A stretch of 16,188 bases of DNA, taken from assembly GCA_900317215.1 (NCBI GenBank), contig ONFW01000050.1:1-16188 (forward strand), written 5' to 3'. This stretch comes from an uncultured Eubacteriales bacterium. Lineage in GTDB: Bacteria; Bacillota; Clostridia; Oscillospirales; Acutalibacteraceae. Position 1 is the stretch's first letter. Every line of letters begins with the position of its first letter. The position numbers and the translations under genes were made by a program. Below are positions 1 to 7,199 of the stretch, piece by piece. The notes beneath the pieces were generated by a model that did no database searches, was not told the origin of the DNA, and saw only the letters and a program-made list of their open reading frames with translations.

Positions 1-1539
1 AAGGGCGGCGGTCATATCCTCAAGAGGATAAACCTCCCTTGATATCTCGTTTATCAGGGCAAGCAGACGCTTTCCGGTAAGCTTTTCGCCGCCGCTGTTT
101 TTCATTTCAGGCACGCCGTAGGAGCAGAGGAAAAAGGCGCTGCCCTGATTAAGCGTGATAGTATTCTGTCTGAACGCCACTCCCCTCATCTCGCCAAGAT
201 TGAACTGCATCTCGTCCTTTACAGCCTCAAAGGGCTCACCCGTGCGCTTGAGTAATATGGGAGGCATTCCTGCGTTTATATATTTCATCTCGCCCGAGGA
301 CAGGTTAATCCCGATAATGAGCGCGCTCACGGTCATATCGGCTGTCTTGCGGTCAAACCCGCAAAGAGCGTTGTTCGTTTCGTATGCTATCCTGTAAGGC
401 TCGGCGCCTGTTCTTGCAAGTGTGCAGATGCTGTTGCAGGCAAGCATTGCCATTAGCAGTGAGGGCAGCTTTTTGCCTACAGATTCTCCTATCACTATGT
501 AAAGCTGCTCCTCGTCTGTCATGAAGTAGTTGCAGAAGCTGCAGCAGTTGTAAACGGTGTTTTTAAGGCTTGCCGAAAGCTCAAACTCGGAATGACCCGT
601 AAAGGCAGGCTCCGAGGTGTCTGAGGATATAGCCGACCGTATCCCTCCGGCAACATCAAGCTCCGCTTTGAGCCTCTCCTGAGCCGCCGTCATCTTCTTC
701 ATGTCCTCGGTATAACTCCTTATGCTCTCCGCCATGCTGTTGAAATTATCGGTCATCTGCTCTATCTCGTCATTTGTACGGATAACAGGAACATAGCGTT
801 TTGCGCTGACATTCCCGTTGCTGACAAAGCCGTCCATTTGCTGTGAGAGCTTCTTTATCGGTCTGATGACCCTTTTCTGAATAAACAGCAGCAGTACAGC
901 CGCAAAGAGAATGACTATCAGCTCAATCAGCACCACCATGGATACAGACGACCTTGCAGCCATGTGTCTGACCGTTTCCATTTCTATCGAAAGCCCTGCT
1001 ACAGCATAGATCTCTCCGTTATCAAGGGTCAGAGGCACAAGTGTGGTAAGAAGGTCACGGTTCTGATGATCTCTCAGCTTATTTGTCATTTCGGGATCGC
1101 CCGACAAAAAGACGTCCTTCATCTCGTTAAATTCGGTAAGATCGTAAACATGCATTCCGAGAGTATAGCCGTCGCCGTAATCCCCGGAAATTATATCAAA
1201 TATATAGATCACCTCGTTCTCGACCGTTCCGTCATCGCTCATGCACGGACGGTATACGAACAGGTTCTCAAGATGGAAGCCCGAGCAGATCCCCTCCATT
1301 TCCTTAACGGCATTGTCATAGTCGCTGTTCTTTCCGTTTTCGAGCCAGTATTTTATAACATCGGCATCTATGATCTTCTCAATGATAGCGCCGCATCTTT
1401 CAAGCCTGTCATTGCAAAGGGAAAGAGCATTGTTGTAGTTGACCCTGAAAATGATCTCTCCAAGACCTATTGCTATAAGAATGACAAGCACAACAAAGAA
1501 CAGGCTGATCTTAACATTCAGCTTACGATATTTTTTCAT
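1..1539 (-). CDS. Membrane-bound HAMP/SpoIIE-like (PP2C-type) protein, apparently catalytically degenerate; C-terminus cut by left edge
   Basis: The window holds 513 codons of an open frame that leaves at base 1. Residues 10-32 are a first membrane helix, 33-196 an extracellular Cache-like sensor region, 199-221 a second helix, 222-274 a HAMP domain (VIRPIKKLSQQM start), 275-300 a helical linker, and 301-513 a SpoIIE/RsbU-type phosphatase fold. SpoIIE landmarks are visible: an INAGMPPILL stretch (usual NAGHPPPLL), FLCSYGVPEMKN (usual YTDGVTEARN) and EDMT (usual DDMT). The first metal motif reads VIGESVGKK instead of VIGDVSGKG, so Asp is replaced by Glu352. The second metal Asp is Tyr474. Asp508 of EDMT is kept. 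Because EDMT normally lies within about ten residues of the domain end, the gene probably stops just beyond the left edge. The ATG follows a GAGGTG site about 11 bases upstream. It is the last operon gene seen, 36 bases after the cyclase-like gene. Family members dephosphorylate anti-sigma-antagonist-type proteins; activity here is doubtful. A signal-sensing or scaffold role near the injection system is inference. Confidence 0.85.
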   Translation of the reverse strand, partial: MKKYRKLNVKISLFFVVLVILIAIGLGEIIFRVNYNNALSLCNDRLERCGAIIEKIIDADVIKYWLENGKNSDYDNAVKEMEGICSGFHLENLFVYRPCMSDDGTVENEVIYIFDIISGDYGDGYTLGMHVYDLTEFNEMKDVFLSGDPEMTNKLRDHQNRDLLTTLVPLTLDNGEIYAVAGLSIEMETVRHMAARSSVSMVVLIELIVILFAAVLLLFIQKRVIRPIKKLSQQMDGFVSNGNVSAKRYVPVIRTNDEIEQMTDNFNSMAESIRSYTEDMKKMTAAQERLKAELDVAGGIRSAISSDTSEPAFTGHSEFELSASLKNTVYNCCSFCNYFMTDEEQLYIVIGESVGKKLPSLLMAMLACNSICTLARTGAEPYRIAYETNNALCGFDRKTADMTVSALIIGINLSSGEMKYINAGMPPILLKRTGEPFEAVKDEMQFNLGEMRGVAFRQNTITLNQGSAFFLCSYGVPEMKNSGGEKLTGKRLLALINEISREVYPLEDMTAAL

Positions 1540-1575
1540 AGGGTATCACACACCTCGGTTCTGCGGTAAAATTAT

Positions 1576-2340
1576 TTACCATATCTCAAGATACTTCAGC
1601 TCACGGGCGTCCGCAGCGCCCGATAAAGCCCTGTCACACATGAATACATATCTTTTTGCGGTGGCATCGTTCCTGTCAAGCTTCAGAAGCTCTATGAAAT
1701 AGCTGCGCGCCTGCAGATATTTTTCCTGCATGAAAAGCTCAACTCCGGTCTCAAAGGCTATCCGGCTTCTTTTCTTGGCGTATTTTCTGTCTGTGGGGTC
1801 GCTGTCGAAAACGTCATAGATCAGCTCGTCGCCCGAGCCGAACATGAAGCGTCCTATCTTTCTTGTGCTGAAACGGTTCTCAAACGACCGCACTCCGCTG
1901 AGAGATGTTCCCGTCATAAGTATCCTTGCCTGATATTTCCTTGCAGTCTCACTCAGCAGACGGGCAGTTCCGACCTCCTTTGATATAGCAAGAGGGGCGC
2001 TGTAATCAAGACACTTCACGGCGCTCAGCCATACCCTGCCTGTATGTATGCCCATTGAAAGACCCGCCTGCTCATTTTCGCTCAGAGCATCTGCGGCTCT
2101 CAGGTAGATATCAAAGGCACATTGCAGAGCCTCCTCAGCATTTTTCTCAAAGATCACCGTTATCCCCTCCTCACCCACACGGGTGAGCCTGCCTCCGCTT
2201 TTAATGATGACAGGAGAGCTGAACTGCACAAGACGCAGAAGCAGCTCAAGCTTTTTCTCGCCGTTCAGCTCTGCGGGAAGCTCGGTGCGGATATTCATTA
2301 TTGCAGCCTGAAGCCTTTCGGTATGCGCGATCTCATACAT
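1576..2340 (-). CDS. Class III nucleotidyl cyclase-like protein with C-terminal TPR-like helices, probably inactive
   Basis: The 254-aa soluble protein matches the later part of a class III adenylate/guanylate cyclase domain: GGRLTRVGEEGITVIF (residues 49-64, usual GG-x-K-x-GD-x-x-x-x-x-F), a helix at 67-85, SMGIHTGRVWLSAV (95-108, usual GIHTGEVVVGNVG), then a segment equivalent to GDTVNLAARL that reads ISKEVGTARLL (119-129). The second metal Asp is replaced (GEE at 57-58), the transition-state Asn is Gly124, and the usual N-terminal strand with the first metal Asp is not recognisable. A catalytically dead cyclase fold is therefore likely. Residues 190-236 form helices resembling a TPR pair (GVELFMQEKYLQARSYF), a protein-binding element. 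The start is supported by an AAGGAAG ribosome site and lies 16 bases after the DUF4280 stop. Association with the SpoIIE-like sensor downstream is inferred from adjacency only. Confidence 0.8.
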   Translation of the reverse strand: MYEIAHTERLQAAIMNIRTELPAELNGEKKLELLLRLVQFSSPVIIKSGGRLTRVGEEGITVIFEKNAEEALQCAFDIYLRAADALSENEQAGLSMGIHTGRVWLSAVKCLDYSAPLAISKEVGTARLLSETARKYQARILMTGTSLSGVRSFENRFSTRKIGRFMFGSGDELIYDVFDSDPTDRKYAKKRSRIAFETGVELFMQEKYLQARSYFIELLKLDRNDATAKRYVFMCDRALSGAADARELKYLEIW

Positions 2341-2356
2341 TCTTATCTTCCTTTCA

Positions 2357-2743
2357 TCACGGCACCTGAATATTGGTAACGCCGGGATTTGTTATACTTA
2401 TCACGCCGCCGTAGGCGCACATGAGCTTGCTGGTGTTATTGAGAGCAGGAAAATTACCGATAAGCACCTGGGGGCTTCCCGGAGCCCACGGGGCAGGTAT
2501 CGCAGGCACACACGGCATCGGTGTGAGAACTCCGAGCGCTGCCGCCGTTGCCGCAGCCACCTGGGGATTGGCAGGACAGGTACACATGCCAAAGGGCATT
2601 ATGTTTGCCATAGGCTTGTTGTCCATTATGTTCGCAAGAGGCATTGAGGTCATTGTTTTGTTGTTCGGAAGGACGTTCATGACCGAGGGCGCCATTCCGA
2701 AGGTACACATCAGCTGTGCGCCGCCGCATACTGCAAATCCCAT
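2357..2743 (-). CDS. DUF4280 PAAR-like protein, likely spike-tip protein
   Basis: The 128-aa protein matches the DUF4280/PAAR-like family over its whole length. It has an N-terminal CGGAQLMCTFG, a central IMPFGMCTCPANPQVAAAT, then MPCVPAIPAPW and a C-terminal LMCAYGGVISITNPG. The five spaced Cys-containing motifs and Gly-rich turns fit the short beta-sheet cone that caps VgrG/Afp8-type spikes. PAAR tips sharpen the spike and can carry toxins. This one has no extension beyond the core, so it is a bare tip rather than a toxin fusion. In afp/pvc clusters the PAAR gene (afp10) sits next to the gp25 gene, whereas here the only PAAR-like gene seen is about 13 kb downstream. ATG follows AGGGAT at about 7 bases, with an AAAGGA site further upstream. 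Family assignment is strong; tip function is by analogy. Confidence 0.85.
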   Translation of the reverse strand: MGFAVCGGAQLMCTFGMAPSVMNVLPNNKTMTSMPLANIMDNKPMANIMPFGMCTCPANPQVAAATAAALGVLTPMPCVPAIPAPWAPGSPQVLIGNFPALNNTSKLMCAYGGVISITNPGVTNIQVP

Positions 2744-2773
2744 TTTTATCCCTGCGCCAATGCGCTTTTCCTT

Positions 2774-3547
2774 TCAAAAATTCATCTGTTCAAGCACGGG
2801 GCTGAGTCTGTCAGCTCCCGTGCAGTCATATTCTTTTGTAACAAGGCTTTCCCCCTGCGCCGTAAGGACGATACGGGAGACAGAGGGCGAAGCCCTCAGC
2901 AGAATGAAAAACTCTCCCTTTTTGTCAGCCGATACCTGAGATACGGGAAGAAGAAGGGTGCCTATCCTTGTGTAGCTGCCGCAAAGCGGAGAGAGAAGAG
3001 AATAGGTGTGGTCGCTGCCCGGCACGGGAGCCTCTATTACAAGGCTCTCGCTGCTTCCGTCTGCGCCCTGTATACGGAACCCTCCGCCCTCTATTGAAAT
3101 GTTGTCCGGGTGATAGATCCTGAGAGTCTCAGCACCGCTTTCCGCATCGCTGAGAAGCTTGAGCGCCGCCTGTCTGTCGCAGATACAGGCGCTCACCTGA
3201 GAGAAGGGCTCAGCTCTGCCCTCAATCCTGATGCAGCCCGGCGGAGCGGGATAATTCCTTGCAGGTCTGAGACGGAGTGTGAGGGTCTTTATCTCATCAC
3301 CGTCGATCGTCACCTCGGCGCTCTGTCTCTGATAGAAGCCGCCCTCAGCGAGAACGGTATAGCTTGCTTTGTCAAGGTCGGTAAAAACAAAACATCCGTT
3401 GTTCTTTTTTACCGGCGCACGCCCGTTTTCTATCCACGCCCTGGAGTTGCTGCCCTGTATCGCTTCTCCCGTGAGATCGTCGATGAGCGTTACCGCAAGA
3501 GAAACTCTGCGAAGCGCTCTGTGGGAGATCATGAAAGAGCCTTCCAT
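2774..3547 (-). CDS. Beta-rich protein with N-terminal carboxypeptidase-regulatory-like domain, function unknown
   Basis: The 257-aa protein has no signal peptide or membrane helix. Residues 10-90 look like a transthyretin/carboxypeptidase-regulatory-like sandwich: SLAVTLIDDLTGEAIQGS, GCFVFTDLDKASYTVLAEG, then VTIDGDEIKTLTLRLRPA. This is followed by a PPGCIRIEGRAEPF segment that begins a second beta-rich part. The C-terminal half has no family I can name. It sits between the Pvc16-like and PAAR-like genes, 30 to 31 bases from each, so a structural role at the tip or terminator is plausible but unproven. The chosen ATG has an excellent AGGAGGT site 6 bases upstream (3554-3560), which rules out the internal ATG five codons later. 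A carrier, fibre-attachment or effector-loading role would all fit equally well. Confidence 0.7.
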   Translation of the reverse strand: MEGSFMISHRALRRVSLAVTLIDDLTGEAIQGSNSRAWIENGRAPVKKNNGCFVFTDLDKASYTVLAEGGFYQRQSAEVTIDGDEIKTLTLRLRPARNYPAPPGCIRIEGRAEPFSQVSACICDRQAALKLLSDAESGAETLRIYHPDNISIEGGGFRIQGADGSSESLVIEAPVPGSDHTYSLLSPLCGSYTRIGTLLLPVSQVSADKKGEFFILLRASPSVSRIVLTAQGESLVTKEYDCTGADRLSPVLEQMNF

Positions 3548-3577
3548 TGCCTTACCTCCTTGTGCAATAAGCTCCGC

Positions 3578-4162
3578 TTATTCTGCGGGCTTTATCTGAC
3601 CTACGGTGATATCCGTCTCGGTAACTCTTGTTATTGCGGTTATCTTCTCGGATACGAGCTCGACAGGATAGACCTTGTAGAAGAGTGAAAGCTTATACGG
3701 AACATTCGGCACATTCCATATCCTGTTCTTTTCCTCGGCGTCAAGCTCAAGCAGCTCAAGACGAGGCTCATGGCTCAGCTCTGTAAAGGGCTTGCCGAAA
3801 ACGCTGCCCCTCAGCACGGGATTGCTCTCGAGTATCTGCATAGCTCTGCCTGTGATCTTTGCCTCCTCAAGCGAACGGAATTTAATATCGCTCGAGGAAT
3901 AGGCTGTCAGCATGAAATAAAGATCGAGAAACATTGACGGCGCTCTCATTGCGCGCGTGCCTACCGCAGTTCTTTCGGGCATAGCCACAGCAGTGTCACG
4001 TTTTATATCATAGAGAAAGATCCCTAAGCTGACATCTCCCCTGTCCGAAGGGTGACACGCGCCTATCCCCTCGCTGTTAGGGATTATATCGGGTACGAGC
4101 CCTGTTCTGAGAAGCTTTATTATAGCCTCCTGTACGTCGGATATTATATTATAATCTGCCAT
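3578..4162 (-). CDS. DUF4255 / Pvc16 N-terminal family protein (Afp16-like tube-terminator)
   Basis: The 194-aa protein carries the typical family pattern. It opens MADYNIISDVQEAIIKLLR, followed by VSLGIFLYDIKRDTA, then LDLYFMLTAYS and a long helix with RAMQILESNPVLRG. It ends with beta strands around KLSLFYKVYPVELVSE. Afp16/Pvc16 proteins cap the inner tube and sheath at the distal end and set assembly length. Length is normal for the short form of the family. An in-frame TTG at 4180 would add six residues, but a perfect GGAGGT site sits 6 bases before the ATG at 4162, so the ATG is chosen. The upstream MORN gene stops at 4177, so this ribosome site abuts its stop codon and translational coupling is likely. 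The AAA+ ATPase that normally precedes this gene in afp/pvc loci is absent here. Confidence 0.88.
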   Translation of the reverse strand: MADYNIISDVQEAIIKLLRTGLVPDIIPNSEGIGACHPSDRGDVSLGIFLYDIKRDTAVAMPERTAVGTRAMRAPSMFLDLYFMLTAYSSSDIKFRSLEEAKITGRAMQILESNPVLRGSVFGKPFTELSHEPRLELLELDAEEKNRIWNVPNVPYKLSLFYKVYPVELVSEKITAITRVTETDITVGQIKPAE

Positions 4163-4176
4163 TTTTACACCTCCGG

Positions 4177-6291
4177 TCAACCTGCGGGCACTGAGACGGG
4201 CGGGGCAGGCTCGGGAGAGGAGGAGGGCTCCTCTTTGACTATTTCCTGCCCGTTCTCGTCATAAAACGTGCCGTTGCCCGTTTCAGAGCCGTATCTGAAT
4301 TCGCCGATATATTTTATTACGCCGTTATCATAGAATTCTCTGCCCTGACCGTCGTATCTGCCCATATAGAAGCCGCCGTCGTAGATCATGACTCCGCTGC
4401 TGTTATAGAGCCTGCCCGTTCCGTTGTAGCTGCCCTCCTCAAAGCTGCCCGAATAAATGAGCTGACCGTTCTGATAGAGCTTGCCCTCGCCCTGATAGGC
4501 TCCGTTTTCTATATTGCCCTCGAATATTACCTGATCTCCCGACTTTATCACTACATAGCCTGTTGAAACATTTCCGTTGTCATCGAGCTTCCCCTTTGCG
4601 GTGACGTTTCCGTCCTCATCGTAGAAGGTACCCTCGCCGGAATACCTGCCCTCTTCAAAGCCGCCTGTATAAACAATCTTTCCGTCCTTATAGAGCGAGC
4701 CGGTGCCACTATATTTTCCGTCGACAAAATCACCGTCATAAACAAGCTCTCCCGTTTTTTCGTCATAGAGCTTTCCCTTGCCGTCATAAACGCCGTTCTT
4801 TACCTCGCCGTCATATATGAGACTGCCGTCATCGCTCTTTATCTGAGTGGAGCCTGTGTCAACGCCGCCGCTCTCATTGATATTTCCGCTTGCTATCACG
4901 TTTCCGTTGGCATCATAGAGAGTTCCTTCGCCCTGCATCTTGCCCTTTACAAACTCGCCCTCATATTTAAGGCTGCCGTTTTCATAGAGCTTTCCGCTGC
5001 CGTTATACAGACCCTCACTGAAGCTGCCCTCATATACAAGCTTACCGTTCTGATAAAGCTTGCCGTTGCCGTCATATTTGCCGGCCTTGAAGCTGCCCTC
5101 ATAAATGAGCTGGTCATTTTTATATAGCTTGCCCTCGCCCTCATATTCTCCGTTTACAAAATTGCCGTCGTATATCAGTCTGCCTGTTTTTTCATCATAG
5201 AGCTTGCCTGCTCCGTTGTATTTACCCTTGTCTACCTCACCTGTATATATCAGCGTGCCTGTACCGGATACTATGGTCGTCGTGCCGGAGGTGACACCGC
5301 CCTCGCCTATCGTGCCGGAGGCGACTATATTCCCCTCCTCGTCATAGAAGGTACCCTCGCCCTGCATAACGCCCATTGAGAATTCTCCCTCATAATAGAG
5401 TTTTCCGTCCCTATAGAGCTTTCCGGTGCCGTTGTAGGCGTCGTCGGTAAACTGTCCCTCATAAACAAGGACCTCGTCCATATACTGCTTGCCTCTGCCG
5501 TCGCATTTGCCGTCCTTGAAGCTGCCGTCATATATGATGAGCCCGTCCTCATATTTAAGGCCTGTTCCGTTATACAGTCCGTTGGAAAAGCTGCCTCTGT
5601 ATATCACAACGCCTGTTTTCGGGTCGTAAAGAACGCCCTCTCCCTCGGATACTCCGTTTTTGAAACTGCCCGAGTAATGCTTTATCCCTGTTTCAAGATA
5701 GAGCGTGCCGGAGCCGTCAAAGTTGTTTGAGGAAAAGCCGCCTTCATATTTCAGTTTGCCGTTCTGATAATAGAGCTTGCCCTGACCCGAATACTGTCCT
5801 GCGGCAAATTCGCCCATATAAACTATTGCGCCCGTGTAGTCGTACAGAGTTCCTCCGCCCTCTATCTGACCGTTGTTGAGCCTGCCCTCAAAGAGAAGCT
5901 GGTCATGTGATGGCGTATCATAAAGCCTCACCTTGCCGGAGTAGTTAGTTGTCTCATGGCTGTTTACCCACATATCCTTTGTGAAGAACAAGCTGACGAG
6001 CCACGGGTTGAGAAACTTTATGCATAGAATGACTATCAATATCAATATCAGGAACAAAAACAGCACGAGCTTTTTTGCAATAAATCTGTCTCCTATTATG
6101 AAATACTGCTTTATGCTTTTGGGCTTTGCCGTTATGCCCTTTACGTTATCCTTAACATCGACCGCTACCTTGCTGACGATATTCTGAGGATTGATCTTTC
6201 TGAGGATCTTTCTCCAGAACAGAAAGATAGGCGTAATGAATATTCTTTGGAATTTTTTGAAGAATAGCTGAAAGGCTGCGAATAGATTCAT
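4177..6291 (-). CDS. Membrane-anchored MORN-repeat protein
   Basis: The 704-aa protein has an amphipathic, Lys-rich N-terminus (residues 1-70), one strong membrane helix at about 75-95 (LVLFLFLILILIVILCI) and then some 20 MORN units of 22-23 residues. The consensus is (L/I)xYEGxFxxGxYxGxGKLYxNGx. The chain ends in a Pro/Ser/Glu-rich tail (EEPSSSPEPAPP). Three diverged break units (such as GNIVASG, GNVIASG, GNVTAKG) interrupt the array. The Lys-rich segment before the helix predicts N-terminus inside and repeats outside, by the positive-inside rule. MORN repeats form elongated beta-solenoids that bind proteins or lipids, so an anchoring or docking role is inference. A GTG at 6300 is in frame, but the AGGGTGAT site at 6296-6303 is placed for the ATG at 6291. 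The previous gene ends 5 bases upstream, so the two are probably translated together. I know of no MORN protein in archetypal Afp or PVC operons. Confidence 0.85.
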   Translation of the reverse strand: MNLFAAFQLFFKKFQRIFITPIFLFWRKILRKINPQNIVSKVAVDVKDNVKGITAKPKSIKQYFIIGDRFIAKKLVLFLFLILILIVILCIKFLNPWLVSLFFTKDMWVNSHETTNYSGKVRLYDTPSHDQLLFEGRLNNGQIEGGGTLYDYTGAIVYMGEFAAGQYSGQGKLYYQNGKLKYEGGFSSNNFDGSGTLYLETGIKHYSGSFKNGVSEGEGVLYDPKTGVVIYRGSFSNGLYNGTGLKYEDGLIIYDGSFKDGKCDGRGKQYMDEVLVYEGQFTDDAYNGTGKLYRDGKLYYEGEFSMGVMQGEGTFYDEEGNIVASGTIGEGGVTSGTTTIVSGTGTLIYTGEVDKGKYNGAGKLYDEKTGRLIYDGNFVNGEYEGEGKLYKNDQLIYEGSFKAGKYDGNGKLYQNGKLVYEGSFSEGLYNGSGKLYENGSLKYEGEFVKGKMQGEGTLYDANGNVIASGNINESGGVDTGSTQIKSDDGSLIYDGEVKNGVYDGKGKLYDEKTGELVYDGDFVDGKYSGTGSLYKDGKIVYTGGFEEGRYSGEGTFYDEDGNVTAKGKLDDNGNVSTGYVVIKSGDQVIFEGNIENGAYQGEGKLYQNGQLIYSGSFEEGSYNGTGRLYNSSGVMIYDGGFYMGRYDGQGREFYDNGVIKYIGEFRYGSETGNGTFYDENGQEIVKEEPSSSPEPAPPVSVPAG
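4231..5904 (-). repeat. Tandem MORN-repeat coding array with nested break units
   Basis: About 23 in-frame units of 66-69 bases encode the MORN array. Break units begin at residues equivalent to bases 5361, 4932 and 4638, with a fourth similar unit near 4278. The spacings are 143, 98 and 120 residues, that is, five, three and four MORN units between successive breaks. This pattern points to gain and loss of whole units, probably by recombination between repeats. Confidence 0.8.
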
Positions 6292-6295
6292 TCTT

Positions 6296-6303
6296 ATCAC
6301 CCT
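6296..6303 (-). promoter_or_regulatory. Ribosome binding site of the MORN gene
   Basis: AGGGTGAT lies 4 bases before the ATG at 6291 and includes the GGTGAT part of the anti-Shine-Dalgarno match. It spans the stop codon of the pseudokinase-like gene, indicating translational coupling. It decides against the in-frame GTG at 6300, which has no usable site. Confidence 0.6.
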
Positions 6304-7160
6304 GAATTATCAACTGAATTCTGTATTGTCACAGTGCCTATGCTCTTGAAATGACCGTTGCTGTTGTCATTTTTATGCGGATCTATTATCGTGTAGATAA
6401 GATAACCGACCGAAGCGGCTATCAGAGCAAAAATAAGTATCTTTTTCAGGATCTTGAGCAGCTTCTTGATCTTATCCCACAGCTTGAACCAGAAGGTCTT
6501 GGGCTGTTCATCGTTTTCGTTATAATTGCTGAGCTTGCCCATGAGAATGTAGTATTCCGCATAGACGTCGAGCATTCTGCGCTCTGTAAGCTCAGGCAGG
6601 CGCTTGAGAAAATCCATTAGCACATCGGGGACCTTGCGTTCCGTTTCATGCTCAAAGAGCTTTGATAATACCTTTACAATGTTTTCTCTGCCGTTTTGCC
6701 TGCTGTCGGTTATGATATCCTCTATCGGATAATTAAAGCTCACGGAAAGATCGGAAGCTACGGTTATCTGCTCAGGAACAAAGCATTTTGCAAGGAAGTA
6801 ATCGGGTATATCCTGCAGCACTACCCTCTCGAGAAGCCTTCTGCCAAGCTCGAGTCTTTCCTTGAAGGGTACGCTCTCGGTGGAGAGCTTTGAGGCAAGA
6901 GTCATGCCCTGTGAATATCTCATTGCTATGCACAGCCTGCCGTCATAGATGAAATGCTCCCTGTAATCAGTAAAGGCCTCCCTGTCTATCGTGTCCGTAA
7001 GGCGGCTGACAAGGTCGGTGAAAAGACTGCTGTCCTTTATGCTCATTATCCTGCAAAGGCCGCCGCCGCTTATGTCTCTGCAGATGTAGGTGTCATATTT
7101 TTCAGTGCTTTCAGTTATCCCTATCACGGGATAATCGTGCTCATAGGTGCGTAATATCAA
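6297..7160 (-). CDS. Single-pass membrane protein with degenerate protein-kinase-like domain
   Basis: This is a 287-aa protein. Residues 10-200 resemble a eukaryotic-type kinase fold: a Gly-containing N-lobe segment (ISGGGLCRIMSIKD, possible Lys42), a hinge-like stretch CIAMRYSQGMTLASKL (77-92), an alpha-E-like helix at 98-116, and a catalytic-loop equivalent at 117-146. There HRD is not present, the catalytic Asn is missing and the DFG position reads NYP. The domain should therefore not phosphorylate. Residues 241-258 are a membrane helix preceded by a Lys-rich stretch, placing the kinase-like domain in the cytoplasm with a short 25-residue outer tail. This layout recalls EssB of type VII secretion, a membrane pseudokinase that scaffolds the machine, but homology is not claimed. 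The start is TTG, supported by AGGGAGG 8 bases upstream and by lack of a better ATG. It sits directly upstream of the membrane MORN gene, so the two may form one membrane complex. The kinase-fold call is pattern-based and moderate. Confidence 0.65.
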   Translation of the reverse strand: MILRTYEHDYPVIGITESTEKYDTYICRDISGGGLCRIMSIKDSSLFTDLVSRLTDTIDREAFTDYREHFIYDGRLCIAMRYSQGMTLASKLSTESVPFKERLELGRRLLERVVLQDIPDYFLAKCFVPEQITVASDLSVSFNYPIEDIITDSRQNGRENIVKVLSKLFEHETERKVPDVLMDFLKRLPELTERRMLDVYAEYYILMGKLSNYNENDEQPKTFWFKLWDKIKKLLKILKKILIFALIAASVGYLIYTIIDPHKNDNSNGHFKSIGTVTIQNSVDNSG

Positions 7161-7168
7161 CAGCAGAA

Positions 7169-7175
7169 CCTCCCT
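7169..7175 (-). promoter_or_regulatory. Ribosome binding site that fixes a TTG start
   Basis: AGGGAGG is followed by 8 bases and then TTG at 7160. No in-frame ATG or GTG is near, and the first internal Met is at residue 39, so TTG is the likely initiator of the pseudokinase-like gene. Confidence 0.6.
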
Positions 7176-7199
7176 TCTTCAAGCTTATGCATTATGCTG

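Noticed and set aside
964..1569. Plus-strand open frame of 201 codons
   Set aside because: It is antisense to the sensor region of the SpoIIE-like gene, and its product shows no recognisable domain.
2744..2773. GCGC-ATTG-GCGC inverted repeat before the DUF4280 gene
   Set aside because: A 4-bp stem with no T-run; not enough to call a regulatory site.
2421..2939. Plus-strand open frame of 172 codons
   Set aside because: It overlaps the DUF4280 and 257-aa genes in antisense; the Gly/Ala-rich product mirrors the Pro/Ala-rich PAAR-like coding strand.
4231..5904. Periodic repeats that might suggest CRISPR or a satellite
   Set aside because: The repeats have no spacers, stay in frame at 66-69 bases and translate into clear MORN units.
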